DNA from: GWF2-33-9 sp964500435
GTDB taxonomy: Bacteria > Bacteroidota > Ignavibacteria > Kapaibacteriales > UBA2268
Direction of reading: 5' to 3'
DNA length: 64,000 bases
NCBI GenBank assembly: GCA_964500435.1
Contig: CAZCNL010000006.1
Span: 97,754 to 161,753 of the forward strand
Shown one piece after another: positions 44,697 through 54,038 of the stretch (position 1 is its first letter; every line of letters begins with the position of its first letter). A program made the position numbers and the translations under genes. The notes beneath the pieces were generated by a model. That model did no database searches, had not been told where the DNA came from, and saw nothing but the letters and a program-made list of their open reading frames with translations.

Positions 44697-46973
44697 TTAA
44701 TTTATTGCAAAACGAGCACCTAAATAAATTTTTCTGCCATCAATAGGTCCCCAAATCATCGAACTATCGAAGTACTTCCCAAATGGGTCATTTGGTGCAA
44801 TAATCGGGTTAGTCTGTTTATAATCTGTTATATTTTCTGCTCCTAAGTAAATTTCGATATTTGAAATCTTTTTTGTTATTTGCCCGTGGAACAAAACAAA
44901 TGACGGGAAGGTTTTGCCTAACCTGTATTCTACTGGATTATTGTCTGTATTAGGAATTCGACCGCTTCCATTGTAATCTGTTGTAAAATCAAAGCTCCAT
45001 CCACTGTTTTCTGTCGAATATGCAATATTTAAAAAATATTTTGAAGGACTAATTAATGGTTTTTGTTGTAATTTATCGGCAATTGTATACCAAACATCAT
45101 TCCAACGATATGCTGTAACGATTTTTAAATTCTTGGTTATTTCAATATTTAAATCAACTTGAAAACTGTTCGAGTACGATTTCCCTTTTAAATTATAAAA
45201 ATGTACTTCTCCGGGCTGAGAATCCATATCGACGATAGTTTGATTTAAAAAATCTGTCCGATAATATTCTATATTTAATGTTGTATATAATCCAAATAAA
45301 TCAAGTTCCGAAGTAGTGTTAAAGCCATAATTCCAAGCTTCTTCGGCACGTAATTTTTCATCAAAAAAGATTTGTCTTGACGATGATAATATATTTTGGT
45401 TTTCTGCAACTGGTAGTGGGTTGTGATAGCCTTTTCCAACTGATGCACGTAAGGTATTGTATTCGCCTAATTTATACATCAAATGTAAGCGTGGAGTTAT
45501 AAAAGTGCCATATAAATTATGGAAATCCGCCCGTAATCCCGCTGTTGCAGTCAAATTATGTATTCCAGCATAAGTATATTCAAAGAATGCTCCGGGAACA
45601 GATTCAAAACTATTCATTATTATGCTTGAAATTGTTTGCAAATAATTATTGTAATTGTAGCTGAGCCCAAGCACATAATTATGTTTGGACTTTTCTGCTT
45701 CTATATCTTCGGGTGATTCGTAACCACTTTCAGTTTCATGGTGAGTTGCTGGAGTGTCGAAACTCGATTGCCAAATCAAGTTCATAAATAAATTATTTTG
45801 TTCGGCATTGTAAATTCGATTTCCAAACTTCGAAACTTGGCTGTGATTTGTAAATGAAACTATAGTGCCTAAACTTTTGTATTTATCTGAAGGAAAAACA
45901 AATCCATTTTTCGTTGAAAAGAAATATCTATTAACTTTAATATTTGTTCCCCAATCTGCAGGATTCGAACCATCCAAATATGGAATTTGTCCTGCTTTGC
46001 GATTATCATATAAAGCTTGAAAAATTGTTTTACTTTCAAAAGTTTCACCGTCATAATTAAATCTTTGCAAAATAGAAAATTGGTCACCTTTTGGAACATC
46101 TGCGAAACTGTCTTTATTTAAATCAAGATTCTTGTTGAATGTATTGCCGTGCAAAAATGTAGCTGCATAAAAATGTTGGGATAAAGCATATTTTGATATT
46201 ATGCTGCTTTCAAATCTTTGCATATCATTTCCATATACATTTAGATAAAAATTATCGACAAGTTGAGGTTCACGATAATCGACATTTATTTGACCAGAAA
46301 TGGATTCGTAACCAGTGGAAACTGAAGCAGCACCTTTGGATATTGATATAGAATTCATCCAAGGTCCAGGTATATAACTCAATCCATATGCTGATGCAAA
46401 ACCTTGCAAGCTGGGTACTTTTTCAACAAGTAATTGAGTATATCTTTGTGCCAAACCAAGTAATTGAATTTGTTTTGCACCAGTAACAGCGTCTGTATAT
46501 GTAACATCAACAGAAGGATTTGTTTGAAAGCTTTCGGAAAGATTACAGCAAGCGGCTTTTAACAAGCCTTTCGAAGTAATAATTTCCGTTTTTGCGGTTG
46601 CAGAGTGGTCTATCATCCCTTCTGGTTTTTGCTCGGTCACTTCAATTGTGTTTAATGTTAGTTCTTGGCTCAAAACTATTTCATAATTATTTTTGTTTGG
46701 ATTAATCTCAACTGTATCTTTTTTATAACCAACATAACTAATAATGATTTTTGTAGTTTTATCGATTGTCAACTCGAAAGCTCCGTCGTGATTAGTTAAT
46801 GTTCCTTTATTTGAGCCAAAGATTTGAATATTTGCATTTGGTAAAGGTGTTAATTTTCCTTTTTCATCTTTACCAAAAACATTACCTTTAATTTCTGTTG
46901 CTTTTAAACTTGTTAATGAAGTTAATATAAGCAATATCAATATTACTATTTTTATTTTCATTTTTATTTTCAT
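44697..46973 (-). CDS. TonB-dependent outer-membrane receptor, probable copper/metal importer
   Basis: From the ATG at 46973 the protein has 758 residues with a signal peptide (hydrophobic LVILILLILTSL-like stretch). Residues about 25-105 are a CarboxypepD_reg-like domain (NVFGKDEKGKLTPLPNANIQ, GAFELTIDKTTKIIISYVGY). The plug (LLKAACCNLSESFQTNPSVD, with tandem Cys) is typical of receptors linked to HMA proteins, and the C-terminal barrel ends in RKIYLGARFAIN. It probably takes up copper or a metal complex using TonB energy. The ORF extension to a TTG at 46985 is less likely. Confidence 0.88.
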   Translation of the reverse strand: MKIKMKIKIVILILLILTSLTSLKATEIKGNVFGKDEKGKLTPLPNANIQIFGSNKGTLTNHDGAFELTIDKTTKIIISYVGYKKDTVEINPNKNNYEIVLSQELTLNTIEVTEQKPEGMIDHSATAKTEIITSKGLLKAACCNLSESFQTNPSVDVTYTDAVTGAKQIQLLGLAQRYTQLLVEKVPSLQGFASAYGLSYIPGPWMNSISISKGAASVSTGYESISGQINVDYREPQLVDNFYLNVYGNDMQRFESSIISKYALSQHFYAATFLHGNTFNKNLDLNKDSFADVPKGDQFSILQRFNYDGETFESKTIFQALYDNRKAGQIPYLDGSNPADWGTNIKVNRYFFSTKNGFVFPSDKYKSLGTIVSFTNHSQVSKFGNRIYNAEQNNLFMNLIWQSSFDTPATHHETESGYESPEDIEAEKSKHNYVLGLSYNYNNYLQTISSIIMNSFESVPGAFFEYTYAGIHNLTATAGLRADFHNLYGTFITPRLHLMYKLGEYNTLRASVGKGYHNPLPVAENQNILSSSRQIFFDEKLRAEEAWNYGFNTTSELDLFGLYTTLNIEYYRTDFLNQTIVDMDSQPGEVHFYNLKGKSYSNSFQVDLNIEITKNLKIVTAYRWNDVWYTIADKLQQKPLISPSKYFLNIAYSTENSGWSFDFTTDYNGSGRIPNTDNNPVEYRLGKTFPSFVLFHGQITKKISNIEIYLGAENITDYKQTNPIIAPNDPFGKYFDSSMIWGPIDGRKIYLGARFAIN

Positions 46974-47093
46974 TTTTTTTCTCAATTTATTATTTTAAAT
47001 ATTTTTATTAAAGTATTTGGAATACCAAAAAATATTTGAATTTAATTTAATTTAAATTCAAATGAATTAGAATTTTAATATTAAAGAGTGAAA

Positions 47094-47603
47094 TTAAGAA
47101 TTGCTGTCTTCTTTGTCGGAATTCTTATAAGAAGTTATTTTGTGTATTAATAAAATGAATTTATTAATTGGTTGGATTATTTTATTATCTATTTCTTTAA
47201 CTTGGCTTTCAAAATAATTATAAATTGAAGTATTTGAAATATATTCAACTGTATTTCTATAAATTTTTGAGTTATATATTGATTTTTGAATATCGTTCCA
47301 TAAACTTGCTTGAGGCAGAGTTGTGTCTTGTGCAGAAAAGCTACAGCACTCATCTTTTAATGATAATTGATTTTGATGGTTTGAATTATTTTGTGTACTA
47401 ACAGTATTTAAGGAACATTCTGAAGAATTGCAACTACATTTTATATTTTGTTTTTGGTGGTCGCACTTTGCAACTTTATTTATTGAAAATGTTGTTTTTC
47501 CTTCGTAATTGCAATGGTGAGTGTATAAAGTAATGCTAAATGTCGATAAAAGAATCGACATAATTAAAATTATTGGGACAATATTTTTAATTGCATTCTT
47601 CAT
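47094..47603 (-). CDS. HYC_CC_PP-like cysteine/histidine-rich exported protein
   Basis: The 169-residue protein has an N-terminal hydrophobic segment (IVPIILIMSILLSTFSITLY) followed by THHCNYEGKTTFSINKVAKC, then CSCNSSECSL and DECCSF. The HxC start and CC pair resemble the HYC_CC_PP family found upstream of metal TonB receptors in Bacteroidota. The His/Cys content suggests metal binding. It heads the operon with the receptor and HMA protein. The family call is by pattern only. Confidence 0.68.
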   Translation of the reverse strand: MKNAIKNIVPIILIMSILLSTFSITLYTHHCNYEGKTTFSINKVAKCDHQKQNIKCSCNSSECSLNTVSTQNNSNHQNQLSLKDECCSFSAQDTTLPQASLWNDIQKSIYNSKIYRNTVEYISNTSIYNYFESQVKEIDNKIIQPINKFILLIHKITSYKNSDKEDSNS

Positions 47604-47607
47604 AATA

Positions 47608-47615
47608 CAAAATTA
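47608..47615 (-). promoter_or_regulatory. Probable -7 box (TAATTTTG) of the metal operon
   Basis: ATTCGTAATTTTG on the minus strand, 4 bases before the ATG at 47603. If the transcript starts there it would be nearly leaderless, so either the true ATG is downstream or translation is leaderless. Confidence 0.38.
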
Positions 47616-47660
47616 CGAATATTTAAATAAATTATTATTTTTTCTTATACTTTTTTAAAC

Positions 47661-48788
47661 TTAAGAAATTGTTTTTTTGTAATAGATTTTTCTTTCCTTT
47701 AAATACTTTAAAATAAAATTAAATGCATCAGATTCGAACCCTAAATACTCTGGTGGGATTATACCTTTTTTGGTGTAAACACCTTCGCTTAACAAATTTA
47801 CTGCGGCTGTTGCGGTGTATCCAGTTGTTCTGGACATCGAAGAGATTCCCGTTTCTTGGTCATATTCATCAAATAAATCATAAGTAAATGTTATTTTGTT
47901 GCCGTTTTCTTCATATCCTGAAATTATAACCCGCATAATTGTGAATTCTCGCTCTCCTGGATTTAATTTCCATTGTTTAAAAAGTAATTTATTCGTAAAA
48001 TCAATTGGTGTTATTTTAACATTTCCAATTTCAATTTCCTCATTTGAGAAAAATCCAGTTTCTTTCAAAACTTTGATATATTCAATATGGGTAGGATATC
48101 GCATTGTTTTTTCCTTCATATTGGGAACATCAAGAGTTTTTAGTAAGCTGCGTAATCCATCTGTGTTGAAAGCTTCCAATGTTCCAACTTGCTCGAAATT
48201 AATAAGTTCGGGGTCAGAAAGTGCCTCGACTTGCTTAATAACCGAATTTTCACGATATCGTGCGGGGCGTGTGTATTCTTCGATAACATCAACCGGCGAG
48301 AATGGTGCTTTATATTGAAATGGGAATTTTCTTTCGAAAGGTAAACCTCCCACATAACACAGATAATCAGTAACCTTGGGTAATTGTTTATAATGATAAC
48401 CAAGCAAAATATTGCACATTCCGGGTGCAACACCACAATCAACTACTGCCGTCACGTTGTTTTCTTTTGCCAAATTATCTAACAAAAGGGAATCTTCAGG
48501 GAAAAATGAAATATCAACTATATCTTTTTTTGCTTTTATTACGCTTTCGACAACTTTGAACCCCATAAAACCGGGAACAGCTCCGACAACAATATCATAT
48601 GGTTCAACGAGTTTTGGAATTGCTTGTAAATCGTTTAAGTCAACCTTCAGTGCTTCAATACCAAATTTGCGAATTTCATTTAATCTATTTTCGTCTAGAT
48701 CTGCAACTGCCACATTAAATTTCTTAGATAAGTCAATTGCCATTGCTCGTCCAACTAATCCACATCCCAAAACTATTACTGATTTCAT
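47661..48788 (-). CDS. Saccharopine dehydrogenase-like oxidoreductase
   Basis: The 375-residue protein starts with a Rossmann motif (VIVLGCGLVGRAMAIDLSKK) and the Sacchrp_dh-type sequence (YDIVVGAVPGFMGFKVVESV, DCGVAPGMCNILLGYHYKQL, then YVGGLP). The C-terminal domain, including GSREF-like GEREFTIMRVIISG and TGYTATAAVNLLSEG, matches the Sacchrp_dh_C family. It could be an L-lysine 6-dehydrogenase or a saccharopine dehydrogenase in lysine metabolism; sequence alone does not decide. Monocistronic. Confidence 0.85.
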   Translation of the reverse strand: MKSVIVLGCGLVGRAMAIDLSKKFNVAVADLDENRLNEIRKFGIEALKVDLNDLQAIPKLVEPYDIVVGAVPGFMGFKVVESVIKAKKDIVDISFFPEDSLLLDNLAKENNVTAVVDCGVAPGMCNILLGYHYKQLPKVTDYLCYVGGLPFERKFPFQYKAPFSPVDVIEEYTRPARYRENSVIKQVEALSDPELINFEQVGTLEAFNTDGLRSLLKTLDVPNMKEKTMRYPTHIEYIKVLKETGFFSNEEIEIGNVKITPIDFTNKLLFKQWKLNPGEREFTIMRVIISGYEENGNKITFTYDLFDEYDQETGISSMSRTTGYTATAAVNLLSEGVYTKKGIIPPEYLGFESDAFNFILKYLKERKIYYKKTIS

Positions 48789-48884
48789 AATTTCCCCTTT
48801 TCTTTTTTTGATTATACTTTATTAGCTGCAAAAATAATAATTAGAATTAAATTTTATTTTAATAATATTTAAAATTTTTAGGAA

Positions 48885-50006
48885 TTACTGAAAAAAATTT
48901 TTATAAACTTTGTGTCCATACTCGGCAAAATTTTCGAAATAACCAGTAAACCATTGATTTAGATTAATTCCATAATAATTTGATTCTTTTACATCGTTGA
49001 AATTATCAATTCCACCTGTACGAATTACTGCAAATTCTGTTGATACATTAATTTTATTCAATGTATTGACAGCTGTCCTTGAAATATCTAATGATTTATT
49101 TTTAAGAAGTGAACCACTAAAACCACCACCAAATGTTTTTGTAAAAAATTCGAAATTATTGTATTCCGAAGAATCCAACATATTTTTATAAAAATTATAA
49201 TTAGTGGAAGTATTACCTAAATTGATTCCATCATATCCTAAATCCACAAGCAAAGGTATCAACGCTTGCACTTGCTCTGGAGTTATGTCGACTGAAAATT
49301 TAACAATTATTGGTAATCGACGAGTTCTGTTTTTTAAATAATTTTTTGATATTTGTTCGAGCCGCAAAATCAATTTGGGGTCTAATATTCCAGCATAATT
49401 TTCACTTGAAATATGAGGAACATTTGGGCAACTTTCGTTCAATTCGATAAAATCCACTTGTGTTTTTTCAAAAATCTTAAACCCATCGATTAAATTACTA
49501 ATTGCCGCAATTTCGCTATCAAGCGGATCACTTGAAAGGCTCACACCTATCGGACAATTTTCCTTTTTCTCAATTTTTTGTACTCTTTTGGCAATTTCAT
49601 CGAACCCTAAATTTGGCAGTCCGAGCCAATTTAATGCTGATTTTGATTTCGGCAAAGGTAAAAACGGTAAATAATAATTATGTTTTAAATTTCCTTTGCG
49701 TGGTTTTGGAGTAACCGTTCCAATTAAAAAAGCGCCCGCACCTTGTCTACGCACGACTTCATACCCAAATGCATCTTTGAAAATACCAGCAGCGTTAAAT
49801 AAAGGTGATTGAAATGTTAAATCCCATAACTTTCTTTCATATTCTTTCGGAATAGTAATAATTTGTTTAGGTATATCGCTAAAAAAATTATTTAAAAACC
49901 ACCTTCGACCTTTTGAATATAATTGAATTGGGATATTTGGAGGCAATGTTGCGATAAATGGACGAAAATATTTATCCAATTTTGCCACAAATTCAACTTT
50001 TGTCAT
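48885..50006 (-). CDS. pyrD: Dihydroorotate dehydrogenase-like flavoprotein
   Basis: The 373-residue protein has the FMN-binding TIM-barrel pattern of DHOD: LTFQSPLFNAAGIFKDAFGY, GTVTPKPRKGNLKHNYYLP, IGVSLSSDPLD, INLGNTSTNY, then VIRTGGI. An N-terminal extension of about 65 residues before the barrel resembles the membrane-associating part of class 2 enzymes. The active-site loop reads LNESCPNVP, with Cys where class 2 enzymes have Ser (SSPN) and class 1 have Cys. So it is a mixture of class features. Oxidation of dihydroorotate in pyrimidine synthesis is the most likely reaction. Confidence 0.8.
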   Translation of the reverse strand: MTKVEFVAKLDKYFRPFIATLPPNIPIQLYSKGRRWFLNNFFSDIPKQIITIPKEYERKLWDLTFQSPLFNAAGIFKDAFGYEVVRRQGAGAFLIGTVTPKPRKGNLKHNYYLPFLPLPKSKSALNWLGLPNLGFDEIAKRVQKIEKKENCPIGVSLSSDPLDSEIAAISNLIDGFKIFEKTQVDFIELNESCPNVPHISSENYAGILDPKLILRLEQISKNYLKNRTRRLPIIVKFSVDITPEQVQALIPLLVDLGYDGINLGNTSTNYNFYKNMLDSSEYNNFEFFTKTFGGGFSGSLLKNKSLDISRTAVNTLNKINVSTEFAVIRTGGIDNFNDVKESNYYGINLNQWFTGYFENFAEYGHKVYKNFFQ

Positions 50007-50049
50007 TTTCTTCTTCTTTTTATTTTGAAAATATCTTTCTTAAAAAAAT

Positions 50050-50081
50050 CCTTCGCAACGAAACTTTACTCATTGCGAAGG
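50050..50081 (-). terminator. Terminator after the FKBP gene
   Basis: On the minus strand CCTTCGCAA / TTGCGAAGG (9 base pairs) followed by a T-run at 50049-50042. It closes the FKBP transcript before the dihydroorotate dehydrogenase gene. Confidence 0.8.
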
Positions 50082-50143
50082 TAATTAAATATTTATTTTG
50101 ACTTAATTATATTCTTAAAAACTCAAAATTATAATTCAACAAA

Positions 50144-50950
50144 TTATCTTGGTTGAGGTTGAGGTTGTGGTTGACCTTGAGGTGCCGGTTGAATTTGCAT
50201 TCCTTGAGGCATCGGCATAGGTTTTGCATCTAATAGCTCGACAGTGAAAATAATAACTGAATTTGGAGGAATTGGTCCAGTTCCTTTATCGCCAAAAGCA
50301 AGGTTTGGAGGGAATACAAATTTATATTTTCCACCAACTTTCATATATTTAACAGCTTCGTCCCAGCCTTTGAAAAGACCTTTTGAAGGGAAATCTACGG
50401 CTTTGTCTTTTGCCAAACTATCGAAAATTTCACCATTAGCGAAAGAGGCATAAAATTTAATTTTTAAAAGGTCATTATCTCCTACTGCTTTACCTTTTCC
50501 TTCACGTAAAACTTCATATTGCAAGCCACTTTTAGTAACTTTAACGCCTGGTTTTGTTTTATTTGTTTCTAAAAACGTAGCGTTAACGTTTGCAAGTTCT
50601 TTTGCTTTTTCTTGAAGTTTTTTCTCTGCTGCGGCTTGTTCCGCCATTTGTTTGCTTTGCAATTTCCCTTGTAAAACAGCATAAATCTTTTTTACTACTG
50701 AATCAGGAAATGCTTTGTTTAAACTATCATACCCATCTTTAAAACCTCTTTGGTAAAGATCTAAATTGATTTTAAACGAGTCATGCTTTGCATTTTCCCC
50801 TAATTGAAGACCCAATGCATAACTTAATGAATCGTCAAACGAAGAAAACTTTATTCCTTTTGCCGACGAAATTGGTCCTGAAGCGTCTTTGCCACCACAA
50901 GCTACTATTAGCATTGAAAGTAAAGCAAATGTTAAAATTTTGATTTTCAT
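50144..50950 (-). CDS. FKBP-type peptidyl-prolyl isomerase lipoprotein (FkpA-like)
   Basis: The 268-residue protein has a lipobox (LIVACGGKDA, Cys18). Residues about 35-130 form the FKBP N-terminal dimerisation domain (LSYALGLQLGENAK). Residues about 155-250 are the FKBP catalytic domain (GEIFDSLAKDKAVDFPSKGL, GGKYKFVFPPNLAFGDKGTG, then IPPNSVIIFTVELL). The end is Pro/Gln-rich (MPQGMQIQPAPQGQPQPQPQ). It helps outer-membrane protein folding in the periplasm. Monocistronic. Confidence 0.93.
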   Translation of the reverse strand: MKIKILTFALLSMLIVACGGKDASGPISSAKGIKFSSFDDSLSYALGLQLGENAKHDSFKINLDLYQRGFKDGYDSLNKAFPDSVVKKIYAVLQGKLQSKQMAEQAAAEKKLQEKAKELANVNATFLETNKTKPGVKVTKSGLQYEVLREGKGKAVGDNDLLKIKFYASFANGEIFDSLAKDKAVDFPSKGLFKGWDEAVKYMKVGGKYKFVFPPNLAFGDKGTGPIPPNSVIIFTVELLDAKPMPMPQGMQIQPAPQGQPQPQPQPR

Positions 50951-51266
50951 TAAAATACCTTATTATTTTTACTTGAAGATTTAATTTACAAAATTAATTA
51001 GTAATATTAAATTAATTGCAAATTACGTAAATTTAAATTTAAAATATTTTTGTTTGCTTTGCTTTTTTTTTGCTTAAAAGATAAAATTAAAATAAATTAA
51101 AAAAAAGTAAAAAAATTAAAAAAAATGTTTTGATATTAATTAATAAATAAGTATTTTGCATAATATTAAACAATTAATTATATAAAATATATTTATATTG
51201 TTAATAACATAAAATTGTAAAAAAATCATCAATTTTTTTTGTTCAAAGAAAAAAAAATGAGGAGTA
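50951..51266. other. AT-rich intergenic region before the sigma-54 activator
   Basis: About 316 very AT-rich bases. It contains the FKBP -7 box (50989-50996, minus). No sigma-54 or other convincing promoter for the activator is visible. Confidence 0.55.
50989..50996 (-). promoter_or_regulatory. Probable -7 box (TAATTTTG) of the FKBP gene
   Basis: TAATTTTG on the minus strand, 38 bases before the ATG at 50950. Confidence 0.42.
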
Positions 51267-52691
51267 GTGGCTAAGAATTATACAATAGTAGTGATAGAAG
51301 ATGACCCATTGGTCAATGAAACAATAAAAGAAATATTACAAAGCAAGTATTCACGGGTTGAAACCTTTACTGACCCGAATGAAGGAATAAATCAATTGCA
51401 TAAAATTGCCCCCGATTTATTATTGCTTGATATTTTTCTTGGTTATGCCAATGGATTAGATATACTTGAGCAACTCCGAAAACAAGGATACTCAATGCCC
51501 GTAATTATTATGACTGCTTTTTCAGACATAAAAATGGCAGTTCGGGCAATGAAATTAGGAGCGGATGATTTTATAGTGAAACCATTAGATTTGGAACAGC
51601 TCGAAGTTACAATTGAACGCTCATTGAAGAATTTCGATTTACGCCGTCGAGTCGATTTATTAAGCGAACAAATTAAAAAAGAGCAACCAAGTGAAATAAT
51701 CGGTAATAGCGAAGGTATTAAAAACGCACTCGAACTTGGCAAACTCGTCGGTAAAACAGACGATACTACTGTATTGATTTATGGAGAGACAGGAACAGGA
51801 AAAGAATTGATGGCTCGATTTATTCACGATAATTCTCCTCGTGCGTCAGGTCCTTTTGTGAGTGTCAATTGCGGCGCTATTCCTCGTGAACTTGCTGAAA
51901 ATGAATTTTTTGGGTACGAAAAAGGCGCCTTCACCGGTGCTACGGAAAAAATGCGTCCAGGTAAATTCGAACAAGCACAACATGGCACTATTTTACTCGA
52001 TGAAATTAGTGAATTGAGTATGGATTTGCAAGTTAAGCTTTTACGTGTATTGCAAGAACGTAAATTTTATCGTTTAGGTGGAACCAAGGAAGTCTCCGTC
52101 GATGTCCGTGTTATCGCTTCTTCTAATAAAGAGCTTGAAAAATTAGTAGAAGAAGGAAAATTCAGAGAAGACCTTTACTACCGTTTGAATGTTGCTAAAA
52201 TAATCTTGCCACCCCTACGGGAACGTGGTGAAGATATTATTTTAATTGCCACCTCGTTGATTAAAGAATTTAACAAAAAGTTTTCGAAAGAAACCAAAGG
52301 ATTTACTCAAGATGCTGTAAATTTGCTTTTGAGCTATCCTTGGAAAGGAAATATTAGAGAGCTCCGAAATGCTATTGAAAGGATAATGCTTTTGGAACAA
52401 AAAGAGGTGCTCGATGTTGACTCTTTCTCTTTCTTAAAAGGATTTACAAACTTAAGTTCAACAAAAACGCCACCAAGTGAAATCTTTTTAGAACCAGGTA
52501 AACATTATTTAAAGATTTCATCTACGGGTGCAAAATACAATGATGTGACAAAGGATTTGATTATTCAAGTTTTGAAAATAACAAACGGCAATCAAATAAA
52601 AGCTGCGAAAGTTTTAGGTATTTCAAGGGCAAAACTACGTTATCGAATCGAACAATTAGGAATAAACGTTATAACAAAACCAAATACATAA
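51267..52691 (+). CDS. NtrC-family sigma-54-dependent response regulator
   Basis: The start is GTG at 51267 with GAGGAG just upstream, giving 474 residues. The receiver domain has the phospho-accepting Asp55 (LLLLDIFLG) and Lys105 (FIVKPLDL). The AAA+ domain carries GETGTGKE (173-180), the sigma-54-contacting GAFTGA loop (220-225, intact) and the GTILLDEI Walker B. The Fis-type helix-turn-helix is at the end (NGNQIKAAKVLGISRAKLRY). It should activate sigma-54 promoters once phosphorylated. Adjacent chemotaxis genes and the sigma-54 promoter of flgB suggest a FlgR/FleR-like flagellar role. The sensor kinase is not in this window. Confidence 0.95.
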   Translation: MAKNYTIVVIEDDPLVNETIKEILQSKYSRVETFTDPNEGINQLHKIAPDLLLLDIFLGYANGLDILEQLRKQGYSMPVIIMTAFSDIKMAVRAMKLGADDFIVKPLDLEQLEVTIERSLKNFDLRRRVDLLSEQIKKEQPSEIIGNSEGIKNALELGKLVGKTDDTTVLIYGETGTGKELMARFIHDNSPRASGPFVSVNCGAIPRELAENEFFGYEKGAFTGATEKMRPGKFEQAQHGTILLDEISELSMDLQVKLLRVLQERKFYRLGGTKEVSVDVRVIASSNKELEKLVEEGKFREDLYYRLNVAKIILPPLRERGEDIILIATSLIKEFNKKFSKETKGFTQDAVNLLLSYPWKGNIRELRNAIERIMLLEQKEVLDVDSFSFLKGFTNLSSTKTPPSEIFLEPGKHYLKISSTGAKYNDVTKDLIIQVLKITNGNQIKAAKVLGISRAKLRYRIEQLGINVITKPNT

Positions 52692-52703
52692 ATAAATATA
52701 ACT

Positions 52704-54038
52704 ATGAATTGCCAAGATATGTTAGAGGTTTTAAGGAATAGTTTATCTCCTACTGAACGTAGGCAAGCAATTGATTTTTTGTTTAATAATTGCGAGCCCT
52801 CAGAAATAATTATCGATGAAGCATCAAAACTTCTTATTGATAAAGATAAAGGTATTAGAGATGTTGTAGCTAATGGACTTTCTAAATTAACAGAACCTTG
52901 GAATGATATCGCCGCCGCTTTTATTGTTTCTTATTTTTATAATCCAAATATTGAAATTAGAAATTTAGCCGCAGAAATTATAATTAAATTAAAACCAAAA
53001 GATTTAAACCCATTAATTCAATTCTTTTACGGAATTAATCCAGAAAGTGTTAAATTTGCAATCGATGTTTTTGGTCAAATAGCAACTCCAGATTATATTG
53101 ATATATTACTTGAAAAATTAAATCATATCGATATCAACGTCCGAATTTCCGTTATTGATGCAATTGGTAACATTGTTGAAGCAAATCAAAATTATTATTT
53201 TGATAAAGATAATTTAATACAGCGGTTAATATTATTATACGAATATGAAGATAGCGCAAGACCTCATATAATCGAAACAATTGGTAAAATTGGTGGAAAT
53301 CTTGCAGAAAACTTTTTGTTTAATATTTTGCAAAACGAAACTGACTTTTTCTTACGAGTAGCAGCAATTGATTCTCTCGCAAACTGCGGAAGTAATAGCA
53401 AAGTATGTGATTTAATTATGGAAATGATTTACAATGTTAACGATGAACTTAAAATCATTTTTCTAAAAACAATATATGCAATTGCTCAAAGAATTAGTTA
53501 TAACATAGAATTACCGACAGACTTAAGATATGTTGCCCACTTAGCAATTACTGACAACAACCCGGATGTTTACAGTGCTGGATTATTAGCTTTAGGAAAT
53601 TCATTCTACAAAGCCGATATTCCTTTCATCATTAACATTGTTTTCAGAAATGAACCTCAAATCCAACAATATATTTTACAAACTTTATTAATCAATTCCG
53701 AAATTGAAGCAATAGAAGAATTCGTTCGCCAATTTTTCTTGAAATATGATTTAACTGACACTGAAAATTTAGATTTCTTAAGTTACATAATACCAGTTTC
53801 AGAAACTACGCCTTTGAACAAAGTCCAATCACTAATCAAAGCATTAATTAAAAATATTATCATACAAAAACCAGTTTATTGGAATACTTTAATTCAATAT
53901 TGCTTGGAAATATCATACAAATATACAGTGGGTGAATTACTAAAACACTATGATATATCAGATACGACGGATAGGAACTTTCTCGAACAAATATTTGAAA
54001 AATTCGATATTAATCCTGAGTTAATGGGGAATGAATAA
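52704..54038 (+). CDS. HEAT-repeat protein of the chemotaxis operon
   Basis: The 444-residue protein consists of tandem alpha-helical HEAT-like repeats, for example DIAAAFIVSYFYNPNIEIRN, VKFAIDVFGQIATPDYIDIL, then NHIDINVRISVIDAIGNIVE and ITDNNPDVYSAGLLALGNSF. No catalytic motif or membrane segment is present. It lies 12 bases after the sigma-54 activator and overlaps cheR, so it is probably a scaffold or adaptor for these regulators. HEAT proteins are known in some chemosensory clusters of other phyla; the partner is not known. Confidence 0.8.
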   Translation: MNCQDMLEVLRNSLSPTERRQAIDFLFNNCEPSEIIIDEASKLLIDKDKGIRDVVANGLSKLTEPWNDIAAAFIVSYFYNPNIEIRNLAAEIIIKLKPKDLNPLIQFFYGINPESVKFAIDVFGQIATPDYIDILLEKLNHIDINVRISVIDAIGNIVEANQNYYFDKDNLIQRLILLYEYEDSARPHIIETIGKIGGNLAENFLFNILQNETDFFLRVAAIDSLANCGSNSKVCDLIMEMIYNVNDELKIIFLKTIYAIAQRISYNIELPTDLRYVAHLAITDNNPDVYSAGLLALGNSFYKADIPFIINIVFRNEPQIQQYILQTLLINSEIEAIEEFVRQFFLKYDLTDTENLDFLSYIIPVSETTPLNKVQSLIKALIKNIIIQKPVYWNTLIQYCLEISYKYTVGELLKHYDISDTTDRNFLEQIFEKFDINPELMGNE

